Source of the DNA: an uncultured Riemerella sp. | GTDB taxonomy: Bacteria > Bacteroidota > Bacteroidia > Flavobacteriales > Weeksellaceae | Length of the DNA: 46,656 nt | Assembly (NCBI GenBank): GCA_938037185.1 | Contig: CALHQK010000009.1 | Location: 1 to 46,656, forward strand | Direction: 5' to 3' | In this document: positions 1-8,121 of the stretch, in pieces | Numbering within the stretch: position 1 is the first letter of the stretch | Layout of the letters: each line of letters starts with the position of its first letter | Notes under the pieces: model-generated | Database searches by the model: none | Told to the model about the DNA's origin: nothing | Seen by the model: only the letters and a program-made list of their open reading frames with translations | Program-made: the position numbers and the translations under genes

Positions 1-90
1 ATTCCTGCACAAAATAAGTATTTCTGATGCAATAATCCAACTATGCGTCTAATAATTTAGTAAATATAGTGCGCATTTAGTTTTACGGAA

Positions 91-258
91 CACCAAAATC
101 GATATCCGAACCACGAAAATCGACATCCGAACCACCTAAACCGACATCCAAACCTCGAAAATCGATGTCCAGACCACCAAAATCGACATCCGAACCACCT
201 AAATCGACATCCGAATCACGAAAATCGACATCCGAACCGCCAAAATCGATGTCCGGAG
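91..258. repeat. Tandem array of eight 21-bp units
   Basis: Eight head-to-tail units of exactly 21 bp, of the form CACCAAAATCGACATCCGAAC, with substitutions but no indels. Variable positions recur in a few states (ACCACG/ACCACC, GATATCC/GACATCC/GATGTCC). There is no spacer between units. The period is divisible by three, but I see no convincing reading frame with a start. The array lies downstream of the minus-strand gene at 317-601. The rest of 1-316 is AT-rich DNA in which I recognise nothing. Two further arrays with different sequence lie near 25.3 and 26.2 kb. Confidence 0.95.
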
Positions 259-316
259 CATGGTTTTCCCCTTTTTGAAGGTTAGAAATATCTTTTGGCA
301 GGTAATATCTACCCTG

Positions 317-601
317 CTAAGAGTTTTTCAGGAAGTTTTCAAAGAGCATTTCTATATTTTTTCTACCTACGGGATTTTGGCTGTGTACTGCGTAACGAGG
401 GAGCGGCAGACTATTTTCCAAGCAGTAGTCAATGAGAAATTTAGCACAGTCATACCCTGATTTTCCCTCGCCCAAATCATGGTCAAAAGAAATAAAATCC
501 GGTAACCCTTTCTGCAAAATATATTCCGTAAATCCTTCGTAGTCATACACCCTGTCAAAATCAGCAGGCGTAGGGCGCAAATCATCTAAGTATAAATTCA
601 T
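317..601 (-). CDS. Cyclic-phosphate processing receiver-like (cREC) domain protein
   Basis: A 94-residue protein starting MNLYLDDLRPTP. I chose the ATG at 601 over an upstream TTG at 610. The N-terminal LYLDDLRP acidic pair and the middle FISFDHDLGEG motif resemble a receiver-fold active site, and the C-terminal YAVHSQNPVGRKNIE stretch is typical of the small stand-alone cREC family (from memory: cyclic-phosphate processing receiver domain, predicted from gene neighbourhoods to act in RNA or nucleotide cyclic-phosphate metabolism). There is no output domain, so it is unlikely to be a classical response regulator. It is transcribed divergently from fumC with about 170 bp between starts. The family call is fairly good; the biochemical role is inference. 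Confidence 0.8.
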   Translation of the reverse strand: MNLYLDDLRPTPADFDRVYDYEGFTEYILQKGLPDFISFDHDLGEGKSGYDCAKFLIDYCLENSLPLPRYAVHSQNPVGRKNIEMLFENFLKNS

Positions 602-741
602 TATTATCAATGTTTTAGGTTATACATTAAGTTGTTTTTTCTCTTTATCACAAAATACACCAATGGAAAGAAAACATCCTGCGTTTGCTGATTGTCCATT
701 GTTTCTGCAAAGATAGCATTTTATATATTCAGTTTTTTGGT

Positions 742-749
742 TAAATTTG
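742..749 (+). promoter_or_regulatory. Candidate fumC -7 element
   Basis: TAAATTTG matches the Bacteroidetes -7 consensus TAnnTTTG and ends 20 bp before the fumC ATG. I see no convincing TTG at the -33 position, so this is only a moderate candidate. Confidence 0.45.
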
Positions 750-769
750 TCAGCATCAATATTAAAATT

Positions 770-2164
770 ATGAATTACAGAATAGAACGAGATACTATGG
801 GAGAGGTGCGCGTTCCTGCCGATAAGCTCTGGGGCGCACAGACAGAGCGTTCTCGAAACAATTTCAGGATAGGACAGGAAGGCTCCATGCCACAGGAAAT
901 CATAGAAGCCTTTGCCCTGCTGAAAAAGGCGGCCGCTTATGCCAATCACGACTTGGGAGTCCTTCCCGAAGAAAAGAGAAATGCCATCGCCCGTGTCTGC
1001 GACGAAATCCTTGCCGGAGACCTCCACGACCAGTTTCCGCTGGTTATCTGGCAGACAGGCTCCGGAACGCAGTCTAATATGAACCTAAACGAGGTAATAT
1101 CCAATAAAGCCCACCTAAACAGCGGAGGAACGCTCGGTGAAAAGTCTTTCATTCATCCCAATGATGATGTGAATAAATCCCAGTCCTCCAACGATACTTT
1201 TCCTACGGCAATGCACATCGCAGCCTATAAAAAGGTGGTAAAAGCCGTACTTCCCGCTTTGGAAAAACTCCGAAATACCCTGCACCACAAGACAAAGGCC
1301 TTTCACGATGTAGTAAAAATCGGGCGAACCCACCTGATGGATGCCACTCCGCTTACTTTAGGACAGGAGTTTTCGGGCTATGTAGCCCAGCTGGACTATG
1401 CACAGAAAGCCATTACCAATACTCTGGAACACCTCAGCGAACTGGCACTCGGCGGAACGGCAGTAGGAACCGGACTGAATGCTCCCCAAGGCTATGATGT
1501 AAAAGTCGCAAAATACATCGCAGAATTCAGCGGACTGCCCCTCGTAACCGCACCCAATAAATATGAAGCCCTTGCCTCGCATGACAGCATTGTGGAAACC
1601 CACGGAGCATTGAAACAACTTGCCGTAGCCCTCTACAAAATAGCCCAAGATATCCGCATGATGGCTTCAGGACCGCGGTCTGGCATCGGCGAAATCTTCA
1701 TCCCAGAGAACGAACCCGGCTCTTCCATCATGCCAGGTAAAGTAAATCCTACCCAATGCGAAGCCCTTACGATGGTCTGCGCCCAAGTGATAGGCAATGA
1801 CACGACTATTTCCTTTGCGGGAACCCAAGGACACTATGAACTGAATGTCTTTAAACCGGTAATGGCGTTTAATTTCCTGCAATCGGCACAACTTTTGGCG
1901 GAGGCCATGCTTTCCTTTGAAGAACACTGCGCCGCAGGCATTGAACCCAATCATGCGAGGATAAAAGAACTATTGGACAACTCACTGATGCTGGTAACAG
2001 CACTGACCCCTCATATTGGTTATGAAAACGCTGCAAAAATAGCCAAAACAGCCCACCAAAATGGCACAACACTGAAAGAAGAAGCCATTAATCTCGGGCT
2101 GATGACAGCAGAGCAGTTTGATGAATGGGTAAAACCAGAAAATATGGTAGGGAATTTAAAATAA
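770..2164 (+). CDS. fumC: Fumarate hydratase, class II
   Basis: Fumarase C interconverts fumarate and L-malate in the TCA cycle as a cytosolic homotetramer without an iron-sulfur cluster. The 464-residue product has the usual family length. It starts MNYRIERDTMGEVRVPAD, carries the SGTQSNMNLNEV substrate-site stretch and the KIGRTHLMDATPLTLGQE region, and has the lyase signature GSSIMPGKVNPTQ at about residues 317-329. I chose the ATG at 770. The 26 extra codons upstream belong to the promoter region and are not fumarase-like. The gene is convergent with the DUF2147 gene, with only 11 bp between stops. Nothing in it is truncated or unusual. Confidence 0.98.
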   Translation: MNYRIERDTMGEVRVPADKLWGAQTERSRNNFRIGQEGSMPQEIIEAFALLKKAAAYANHDLGVLPEEKRNAIARVCDEILAGDLHDQFPLVIWQTGSGTQSNMNLNEVISNKAHLNSGGTLGEKSFIHPNDDVNKSQSSNDTFPTAMHIAAYKKVVKAVLPALEKLRNTLHHKTKAFHDVVKIGRTHLMDATPLTLGQEFSGYVAQLDYAQKAITNTLEHLSELALGGTAVGTGLNAPQGYDVKVAKYIAEFSGLPLVTAPNKYEALASHDSIVETHGALKQLAVALYKIAQDIRMMASGPRSGIGEIFIPENEPGSSIMPGKVNPTQCEALTMVCAQVIGNDTTISFAGTQGHYELNVFKPVMAFNFLQSAQLLAEAMLSFEEHCAAGIEPNHARIKELLDNSLMLVTALTPHIGYENAAKIAKTAHQNGTTLKEEAINLGLMTAEQFDEWVKPENMVGNLK

Positions 2165-2187
2165 AAAAAGCTGAATTAATCAGCTTT
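2161..2187 (-). terminator. Terminator of the DUF2147 gene
   Basis: AAAGCTGA (2167-2174) pairs with TCAGCTTT (2180-2187) around a 5-nt loop. Read on the minus strand it is followed by a run of seven T. The stem overlaps the last codons of the DUF2147 gene, so the 3' end is extremely compact. It may also slow transcription coming from fumC, although the T run on that side is poor. Confidence 0.75.
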
Positions 2188-2595
2188 ATACCAAGTTTGG
2201 TTTCTTCCGATAAGAGAGAAGCCAATATACCCACGAACGATGAGCTTACTGCCTTCTTTTTTCACGGTGCATTTATAAGTTTTTCCGTTTTTAGGGTCTG
2301 TAATAGTCCCTCCGCTGAACTCGCCTCCATCTTGCTGTAATCCACGGATGACTTCCATGCCTAAAATAGGCTTTCCTTTTCGGTCGTCTTTACAAGAGGA
2401 ACAGTTCGGGTCTGCTGGTTTTATCAGCAGCTGAATCACTTTTGCATAAAACTTCCCGTCAGACTTTTTGAAAATCTCTACAATAGATTTTGCCTTTCCT
2501 GTTTCATCATCTATCGTTTTCCATTTCCCTTCTATCTGAGCATAAGATAAAGTACCGACAAGAGAAAACATAAGGCTGAAAAATAGTTTTTTCAT
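2176..2595 (-). CDS. DUF2147 domain secreted protein
   Basis: A 139-residue protein with an N-terminal signal peptide (MKKLFFSLMFSLVGTLSYAQ, cleavage probably after AYA/SYA-Q). The mature part, starting IEGKWKTIDDETG, matches the DUF2147 pattern: a 'G.W' opening, a central pair of cysteines (NCSSCKD), and a final 'G..LIGRNQTWYKAD' strand. The family has a lipocalin-like beta fold and is periplasmic or exported; its function is not established. The gene stands alone on the minus strand, has its own terminator and is convergent with fumC. Family assignment is confident; no role can be given. Confidence 0.88.
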   Translation of the reverse strand: MKKLFFSLMFSLVGTLSYAQIEGKWKTIDDETGKAKSIVEIFKKSDGKFYAKVIQLLIKPADPNCSSCKDDRKGKPILGMEVIRGLQQDGGEFSGGTITDPKNGKTYKCTVKKEGSKLIVRGYIGFSLIGRNQTWYKAD

Positions 2596-2722
2596 AATTA
2601 TTAATTTTAAAGCACCAAAAGTACAAATTTATCTTAAACAACAAAATTTTTTTATGCTAAAACTTTTTATTTTCGGTGGTTTATAATGTTAGGAAAATTT
2701 AAACATCATCAATACATTGATT

Positions 2723-4651
2723 TTATCTTTTATCCAATTTCCTATTGATGACTCTATTCATGTAGTCCTGATGCCAAGCCTTGCAGAGGAGTTCTCCCTG
2801 TTTTATTTCTGGCGAATTTATTTTGCCAAGTAAATTATTTTCTAACCCAATATCCGTGTTTTTATAAATTCCTGTAATTTCCTTTCCATTAAACAGATAG
2901 ATATAATTCCCAATAATGAAATGCTCCTGAATTCCATCAGAATTTATGATAAAATGGTCTTCTCTATGGTCGGAAACGAGGCTTCTCCCCCAGCTTCGGA
3001 TGGGCTGGTTGTAGCCAATGAGGTCTGCAAGCGTAGGGTAAATGTCTATCTGCTGGGCAAATTCGTTGTTTATTCCTTTTAATTTATATTGAGGATTAGG
3101 CGAATAGAACAGAAGCGGTAGGGCATATCGGTTCATTGCTTTTTCAAATTCAGGGTAATAGACTTGGTTCGTGTGGTCGCCAGTGATTACAAAAATAGTA
3201 TTGTGATACCAAGGCTGTTTTTTAGCTGTTTCAAAGTACTTTTTGAGTGAATAATCCAAATATTGGATAGGTTCATGCATGTCTATTTTGCCTTTTTTGA
3301 ATTTCCCCTGATATTTTTCTGGAATTTTAAACGGATGGTGAGACGAAGCCGTAAAAACCGTAGCCATAAAAGGCTGTGATTTCCCTGTATTTTTAGCAAA
3401 ATATTGAAGGAAAGGTTCATCCCAGATAGCCCATATCCCATCAAAATCGGCATCGTTATTATATTCCGTTTTTCCAAAATAATGTTTAAACCCGAGAATA
3501 TTCCCAAAGCCAAGAAAGCCCATAGAACCATTCGGCGCACCATGATAGAAAGAAGTATCGTAACCTAAATCATTACAAACAGAAACAATGGATTGTATTT
3601 TTTGGTTGGAATAAGGCGAACCTGTAAAAGCATCTTTCAGTGTAGGAATACCTGCCAAAATACTGCTCATTCCATGAATAGACTGTCGCCCATTAGCAAA
3701 AGTATTTGGAAAAATAAGGCTTTCGCGGGCAAGGCTGTCCAAAAACGGAGTGTAAGAAACATAATCTTTAATATCTTTCCCCTCATTGAAAGCCCCTGTA
3801 TATTCGCGTCCGAGACTTTCTACAATGAAAATAACAATATTAGGCCGAGGATTGGGAGTTTGTCTCTCGTATAATTTAAAAGGATGGATGTTTTCTTCAA
3901 TAAATTTTTCATCAACGAAATGGACTTCCTTAAAACCATTGGTATTTATTGTCCTAAAAAAAGAAAAAACACTATTGAGAACCAGATTGGCATGAACTGG
4001 ATTTTGAATGTGCCTATTCGCATCCACCATATTAATCGGGCGGGTGCTGTGTTTGAAATCCCCACGGATACCGCCCACTGTAAGCACCGCGGCAAGGCAC
4101 AGATGGAGGACAGAAAACACGAAATAAGGAACAAGTTTGCTTGGTCTGTTTTCTTCTATTTTTATTCTCGTATAGAGAAACACCCATAAAGCCATCAGCC
4201 CAAGAAAAGATAGTATAATGAATGGATTTTGAACAATGGAAGCCATGAAAACTTTAACAAGATTATTCTCATTTTCAATAACATTCAAAACTGCCGAAGT
4301 AAGGCGGCTCTGGCTGAATTTAAAATAAACAAAATCGCCAAAATTCATGGCATACGCTAGTCCGTTGGTAACAAAATATACCCAAAAAAGCATTTTTTGA
4401 TAACCCTTTTTAGTGTTGATTGTCAGCGGAATAATACTTAACAAAATAAAAAGAGCATTAATATAAAGAATAGCCGTAGTATCAAAAGCCGTTCCATAAT
4501 AGGCAATATTGAAATATTCGCTGGCGGTTTCTATTTTGATTAAATTTCTATTAAAAAACCAAAACAATAATCTGGCAATTTGATAGAATAAAAACACAAG
4601 CCCAAGCCTATATAACAGAACATATATTTCTCTGAAACGGGATTCTTTCAT
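2723..4651 (-). CDS. LTA synthase family membrane sulfatase-fold phosphotransferase
   Basis: A 642-residue protein with about five hydrophobic segments in the first 200 residues, followed by a large extracytoplasmic alkaline-phosphatase/sulfatase domain. The domain opens with NIVIFIVESLGREYTGAF, where the Glu is the expected metal ligand. NGRQSIHGMSSILAG holds the likely nucleophile (Ser here, where LtaS has Thr), and VITGDHTNQ is the conserved GDH metal site. Relatives transfer phosphoglycerol or phosphoethanolamine groups to envelope polymers. A Gram-negative flavobacterium has no lipoteichoic acid, so lipid A, glycan or membrane-glycerol modification is more likely. It is divergent from the phospholipid gene pssA, which fits an envelope role. 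The substrate is unknown. Confidence 0.85.
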   Translation of the reverse strand: MKESRFREIYVLLYRLGLVFLFYQIARLLFWFFNRNLIKIETASEYFNIAYYGTAFDTTAILYINALFILLSIIPLTINTKKGYQKMLFWVYFVTNGLAYAMNFGDFVYFKFSQSRLTSAVLNVIENENNLVKVFMASIVQNPFIILSFLGLMALWVFLYTRIKIEENRPSKLVPYFVFSVLHLCLAAVLTVGGIRGDFKHSTRPINMVDANRHIQNPVHANLVLNSVFSFFRTINTNGFKEVHFVDEKFIEENIHPFKLYERQTPNPRPNIVIFIVESLGREYTGAFNEGKDIKDYVSYTPFLDSLARESLIFPNTFANGRQSIHGMSSILAGIPTLKDAFTGSPYSNQKIQSIVSVCNDLGYDTSFYHGAPNGSMGFLGFGNILGFKHYFGKTEYNNDADFDGIWAIWDEPFLQYFAKNTGKSQPFMATVFTASSHHPFKIPEKYQGKFKKGKIDMHEPIQYLDYSLKKYFETAKKQPWYHNTIFVITGDHTNQVYYPEFEKAMNRYALPLLFYSPNPQYKLKGINNEFAQQIDIYPTLADLIGYNQPIRSWGRSLVSDHREDHFIINSDGIQEHFIIGNYIYLFNGKEITGIYKNTDIGLENNLLGKINSPEIKQGELLCKAWHQDYMNRVINRKLDKR

Positions 4652-4686
4652 AGGGATTTTAAGATTTATAATTTATAGAGTTTTCT

Positions 4687-4702
4687 TATTTTTGCAAAAT
4701 TA
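4687..4702. promoter_or_regulatory. Overlapping face-to-face -7 elements, sulfatase gene / pssA
   Basis: TATTTTTG (plus, 4687-4694) abuts CAAAATTA (4695-4702), which is TAATTTTG on the minus strand. Both fit TAnnTTTG. The plus element would serve pssA and the minus element the LTA-synthase-like gene. Two further TATTTTTG copies occur on the plus strand at 4727-4734 and 4745-4752. No -33 TTG is at ideal spacing, so which copies are used is uncertain. Confidence 0.4.
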
Positions 4703-4778
4703 TAATAAAAATACTTTAATAGTTCTTATTTTTGTTCTCTATTCTATTTTTGAGCATAATAATTTTTAAAAAGGAAAA

Positions 4779-5480
4779 ATGAATTTTATTAAAAACAACT
4801 TGGCTAATGCCTTTACACTGGGCAATCTTTTTTCAGGAAGCGTGGGAGCGATTATGCTTTTGCAGGGAAATTATCAGATTACAGCGGTCTGTATTATTAT
4901 CTCCGCTGTATTAGATTTTTTTGATGGATTCATTGCAAGAGCATTGAAATCTAACTCAGAACTTGGCGTCCAGCTGGATTCCTTGGCGGATATGGTTACT
5001 TTCGGGCTGCTGCCGGGACTTACAATGTACAAAATGTTAGAGCCTTTTGGTTATGGCGTTTTTCCTTTTGAAGTCAAGTATTTAGGATTATTTATCACTC
5101 TGTTTTCTTGCCTCAGACTGGCCATTTTTAATATTGACGATGAACAGAAATACTATTTCAAAGGGCTGAATACGCCGAGTAACACTTTCCTGATTTTTGG
5201 GCTTTACTATGCTTATATGGAAAAAAATGCTTTCGGGTTTTTACTTGATAATCAATGGCTTTTGATAATATTTACAGGATTGTCTTCTTGGCTGCTCATC
5301 AGCCCTGTTAAAATGATTGCCATGAAATTCAAATCCATGAAACTAGAAGATAATTATCCCAAAATTACCCTATTTATCGGAAGTATTTTAATTTTGGCGT
5401 TTTTAGGAATTGTAGGCATTCCAGCAGTCATAATCTATTATATATTAGTGTCATTAATATTTCAAAAGCGATTAAAATAA
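4779..5480 (+). CDS. pssA: CDP-diacylglycerol--serine O-phosphatidyltransferase
   Basis: PssA makes phosphatidylserine from CDP-diacylglycerol and serine, the first committed step to phosphatidylethanolamine, in the inner membrane. The 233-residue product contains a complete CDP-alcohol phosphotransferase motif, DG-x2-AR-x8-G-x3-D-x3-D, beginning at DGFIARALKSNSELG (about residue 48). It has roughly six to seven membrane segments. The length suits the short Bacteroidetes/Bacillus type II enzymes. The ATG at 4779 follows a purine-rich AAAAAGGAAAA. The next gene starts 3 bp after the stop, so the two are probably co-transcribed, though no functional link is obvious. Confidence 0.92.
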   Translation: MNFIKNNLANAFTLGNLFSGSVGAIMLLQGNYQITAVCIIISAVLDFFDGFIARALKSNSELGVQLDSLADMVTFGLLPGLTMYKMLEPFGYGVFPFEVKYLGLFITLFSCLRLAIFNIDDEQKYYFKGLNTPSNTFLIFGLYYAYMEKNAFGFLLDNQWLLIIFTGLSSWLLISPVKMIAMKFKSMKLEDNYPKITLFIGSILILAFLGIVGIPAVIIYYILVSLIFQKRLK

Positions 5481-5483
5481 AAA

Positions 5484-6248
5484 ATGAATTTAAAACTCCA
5501 TAAACCACTCTGTATCTTTGATTTAGAAACCACAGGAACTAATGTCGGGAAAGATAAAATCGTAGAAATATGCGTATTGAAAGTCAATCCCGATGCTTCA
5601 CGAGAGAGCAAAACATGGCTTGTAAATCCAGAAATGTCCATACCTAAAGAATCTACGCTGGTGCATGGCATTAGCGATGAAGATGTAGAAGACGCTCCCA
5701 CATTTAAGGAAATCGCACCAAAAATTATGGAAATGATTTCCGGAGCAGATTTAGGCGGATTCAATTCCAATAGGTTTGATGTTCCTCTTTTGGCTGAAGA
5801 ACTTTTACGGGCTGGGTTAGATTTTGATTTAGCGAAATTCCGCCTCGTAGATGCACAGACTATTTTTCATAAAATGGAGCCGAGAAACCTTACTGCGGCT
5901 TATCGGTTCTATTGCGGAAAAACACTTGATAACGCCCATTCTGCCGAGGCAGATGTATTGGCAACATTCGAGGTTCTGGATGCACAGGTCGCTCATTATC
6001 AAGACCTACCAAACGATATCGCGGGACTGAGTGAAATTTCTTATCACAATAAATTTGCTGATTTGGCAGGATTTGTTGCTTTTAACGAAAAAAATGAAGA
6101 AATTTTCACTTTTGGAAAATACAAAGGACAGAATGTGAAAGATGTTTTTCAAAGAGATATAGGCTATTACGGATGGTTGCAAAACGCTGATTTTCCGCTA
6201 TATACCAAGAAAGTATTTACAGCCATACAACTCAGAAGCAGATTTTAA
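5484..6248 (+). CDS. DnaQ-like 3'-5' exonuclease
   Basis: A 254-residue DEDDh exonuclease. Exo I is CIFDLETTGTN (Asp and Glu metal ligands, about residues 12-14), followed by LVHGISDEDV. Exo II is GGFNSNRFDVPLL and Exo III is HSAEADVLATFEVL, with the catalytic His and Asp. This is the proofreading-type fold, also used by RNase T and exonuclease X. The C-terminal segment FTFGKYKGQNVKDVF, followed by a 'YYGWLQNADFPL' stretch, is an accessory module common in Bacteroidetes homologues. The protein could be a stand-alone epsilon subunit or a repair exonuclease. It lies 3 bp after pssA. Confidence 0.88.
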   Translation: MNLKLHKPLCIFDLETTGTNVGKDKIVEICVLKVNPDASRESKTWLVNPEMSIPKESTLVHGISDEDVEDAPTFKEIAPKIMEMISGADLGGFNSNRFDVPLLAEELLRAGLDFDLAKFRLVDAQTIFHKMEPRNLTAAYRFYCGKTLDNAHSAEADVLATFEVLDAQVAHYQDLPNDIAGLSEISYHNKFADLAGFVAFNEKNEEIFTFGKYKGQNVKDVFQRDIGYYGWLQNADFPLYTKKVFTAIQLRSRF

Positions 6249-6273
6249 CTAACAAAAAACATAATTAAAAATT

Positions 6274-6308
6274 TTGGTGTTCAATAAAAAAACTGTATCT
6301 TTATTGAA
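6274..6308 (+). promoter_or_regulatory. uspA promoter with overlapping inverted repeat
   Basis: TTG (6274-6276), 19 bp, then TATCTTTA (6296-6303; consensus TAnnTTTG with the last base changed). A perfect 9-bp inverted repeat, TTCAATAAA (6280-6288) and TTTATTGAA (6300-6308), separated by 11 bp, lies across the spacer and -7 element, as an operator would. The regulator is unknown. Confidence 0.6.
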
Positions 6309-6328
6309 ACAATAAAAAAATTAATGTT

Positions 6329-6769
6329 ATGGCTACTATCATTTTACCTGTAGATTTTGGAAAAACTACTGATACTCTGCTCACTGCAGCAGTAAAATTC
6401 GCAAAAGAAATAAAAGGAAAAATTTGCCTCATACATGTTGCTCCTGTGGATTTGGGTCTTGCAGTGGGAGATGTGGGAATGCAGTATTTTCCAGAAATCG
6501 AACAAAATGAGATAAAGGAAGAACTCCTTGAACTGAATGAGCTAGAACAGCGTGTTATAGCGCTGGGCGTGGATTGTGAACATTTATTGAAACAAGGCAT
6601 CGCCAAGGACATTATTTTAGATTATGCCAAAGAAAAAGAGGCAGACTACATAGTAATGGGCTCTCACGGAAGGAGCGGGATGTACGATGTGTTCATCGGA
6701 AGTCTTACCAAAGAACTTACCAAATCCTCCCCTATTCCTATATTGGTGATTCCTTGTCATGAAAAATAA
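6329..6769 (+). CDS. Universal stress protein, UspA family
   Basis: A 146-residue single-domain universal stress protein. The N-terminal ATIILPVDFGKTTDTLL strand-loop and the C-terminal nucleotide loop MGSHGRSGMYDVFIGSLT fit the ATP-binding G-x2-G-x9-G-S/T pattern, so this is probably an ATP-binding Usp. Such proteins dimerise in the cytosol and support survival under starvation or energy stress. The gene is monocistronic: it has its own promoter with an inverted repeat and a strong terminator directly after the stop. The inverted repeat suggests regulation by a DNA-binding dimer. Confidence 0.93.
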   Translation: MATIILPVDFGKTTDTLLTAAVKFAKEIKGKICLIHVAPVDLGLAVGDVGMQYFPEIEQNEIKEELLELNELEQRVIALGVDCEHLLKQGIAKDIILDYAKEKEADYIVMGSHGRSGMYDVFIGSLTKELTKSSPIPILVIPCHEK

Positions 6770-6780
6770 AATTTTATTAA

Positions 6781-6815
6781 AAAACTCTCGTGCTTTTGGC
6801 TTGAGAGTTTTTTTT
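6781..6815 (+). terminator. uspA terminator
   Basis: AAAACTCTC (6781-6789) pairs perfectly with GAGAGTTTT (6803-6811) around a 13-nt loop and is followed by further T residues. It starts 12 bp after the uspA stop. Confidence 0.9.
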
Positions 6816-6880
6816 GAGGCAAATTTTAACTTAAAAATTTAAAATCGTATTTTTGAGGATTGTTATTAAGAAATAAGAAG

Positions 6881-8098
6881 ATGGACATTCAGAAAATACG
6901 GAACTTGTTCCCTATATTGCAGACAGAAATCAATGGAAAGCCTTTGGTTTATTTGGATAATGCAGCAACTTCACAAAAACCAATATCAGTAATTGAAACT
7001 TGGGAAAAATATTATAAAACACTGAATGCCAATGTGCATCGTGGAATTCATACTCTAAGCCAGCAGGCAACCGAGGAAATGGAAAACTCTCGGAAGAAAA
7101 TCCAGAAATTCATCAACGCTAAAAAAGATTACGAGGTTATTTTCACAAAGGGAACTACCGAGGGAATCAACCTCATAGCCTATTCCATAAGCCACCTCAT
7201 CAGCGAAAATGATGAAATAATTATTTCTTATTTGGAGCATCATTCTAATATTGTCCCTTGGCAGATGCTTTGTGAAAGGACTGGTGCGAAACTAAAAGTG
7301 ATTCCTATGGATGAAAATGGAGTTTTGCAGATGGATGCTCTAGAAAACATGCTTTCTGAAAAAACCAAAATAGTTTCTGTAAATCAGGTTTCTAATGCTT
7401 TGGGAATCATTAATCCCATTGATGAAATCATCGCTAAAACAAGGCTGCTGTCAGATGCTTTGGTCATAATAGATGGAGCGCAGTCTGTTTCTCATTTTCA
7501 GATAGATGTACAAAAAATGGACTGTGATTTCTTCGTTTTTTCTGGGCATAAAATGTATGCTCCTATGGGAACGGGAATTTTATATGGAAAAGAATCTGCT
7601 TTAAACAAATTAATGCCTTTTCATGGAGGCGGAGAGATGATTGCAACCTGTTCTTTTGATAAAACCACTTATGCAGATTTACCTTTTCGCTTTGAGGCTG
7701 GGACACCTAATGTTAGCGGAAACATAGCTCTGGGAGCTGCAGTAGATTTTATACAAAGTGTTGGTCACGAGCACATTATAACTCATGAAAAAACATTACT
7801 AAAATATGCCCAAGAGCAATTATTACAAATAGATGGTTTAAAAATTTATGGCAAAAATGCAGAAAAAGCAGGAGCTGTTTCCTTTAACCTTGAAGGAATT
7901 GGAATTGCTTCCGATGTAGGAATGATACTTGATAAACAAGGAGTTGCGGTACGAACAGGGCATCATTGCGCCCAGCCGATAATGAATTATTTTAATATTT
8001 CGGGAACGGTTCGGGCAAGTTTCGCAGTATATAATACTTTGGAAGAAGTAGATATTTTGGTAAATGCCGTAGAAAAGGCAAGAAAAATGCTGAAATAG
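6881..8098 (+). CDS. sufS: Cysteine desulfurase, SufS/Csd type
   Basis: A PLP enzyme that removes sulfur from L-cysteine as an enzyme persulfide for iron-sulfur cluster assembly. The 405-residue product opens MDIQKIRNLFPIL and has LDNAATSQKP. It carries the PLP-binding Lys in FSGHKMYAPMGTG (Lys224) and the catalytic Cys in VRTGHHCAQPIM (Cys363). RTGHHCAQP is the group II (SufS) form. I use the ATG at 6881; seven upstream in-frame codons have a weaker start. A TATTTTTG -7-like element sits at 6848-6855. No sufBCD or sufE genes are adjacent, so this copy is outside a suf cluster, and a CsdA-like role is possible. An oxidoreductase gene follows 23 bp later. Confidence 0.92.
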   Translation: MDIQKIRNLFPILQTEINGKPLVYLDNAATSQKPISVIETWEKYYKTLNANVHRGIHTLSQQATEEMENSRKKIQKFINAKKDYEVIFTKGTTEGINLIAYSISHLISENDEIIISYLEHHSNIVPWQMLCERTGAKLKVIPMDENGVLQMDALENMLSEKTKIVSVNQVSNALGIINPIDEIIAKTRLLSDALVIIDGAQSVSHFQIDVQKMDCDFFVFSGHKMYAPMGTGILYGKESALNKLMPFHGGGEMIATCSFDKTTYADLPFRFEAGTPNVSGNIALGAAVDFIQSVGHEHIITHEKTLLKYAQEQLLQIDGLKIYGKNAEKAGAVSFNLEGIGIASDVGMILDKQGVAVRTGHHCAQPIMNYFNISGTVRASFAVYNTLEEVDILVNAVEKARKMLK

Positions 8099-8121
8099 AA
8101 AATTTAAAATTATTGAAAAAT

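Noticed and set aside
91..258. CRISPR array
   Set aside because: Units are contiguous with no spacers, and no cas gene is in the window. The same holds for the arrays near 25.3 and 26.2 kb.
260..460. 66-codon frame on the plus strand
   Set aside because: It runs antisense over the 3' end of the cREC gene and out of the repeat array; no independent support.
692..769. N-terminal extension of fumarase
   Set aside because: The upstream codons are hydrophobic, non-fumarase-like and cover the -7 element; the ATG at 770 gives the normal length.
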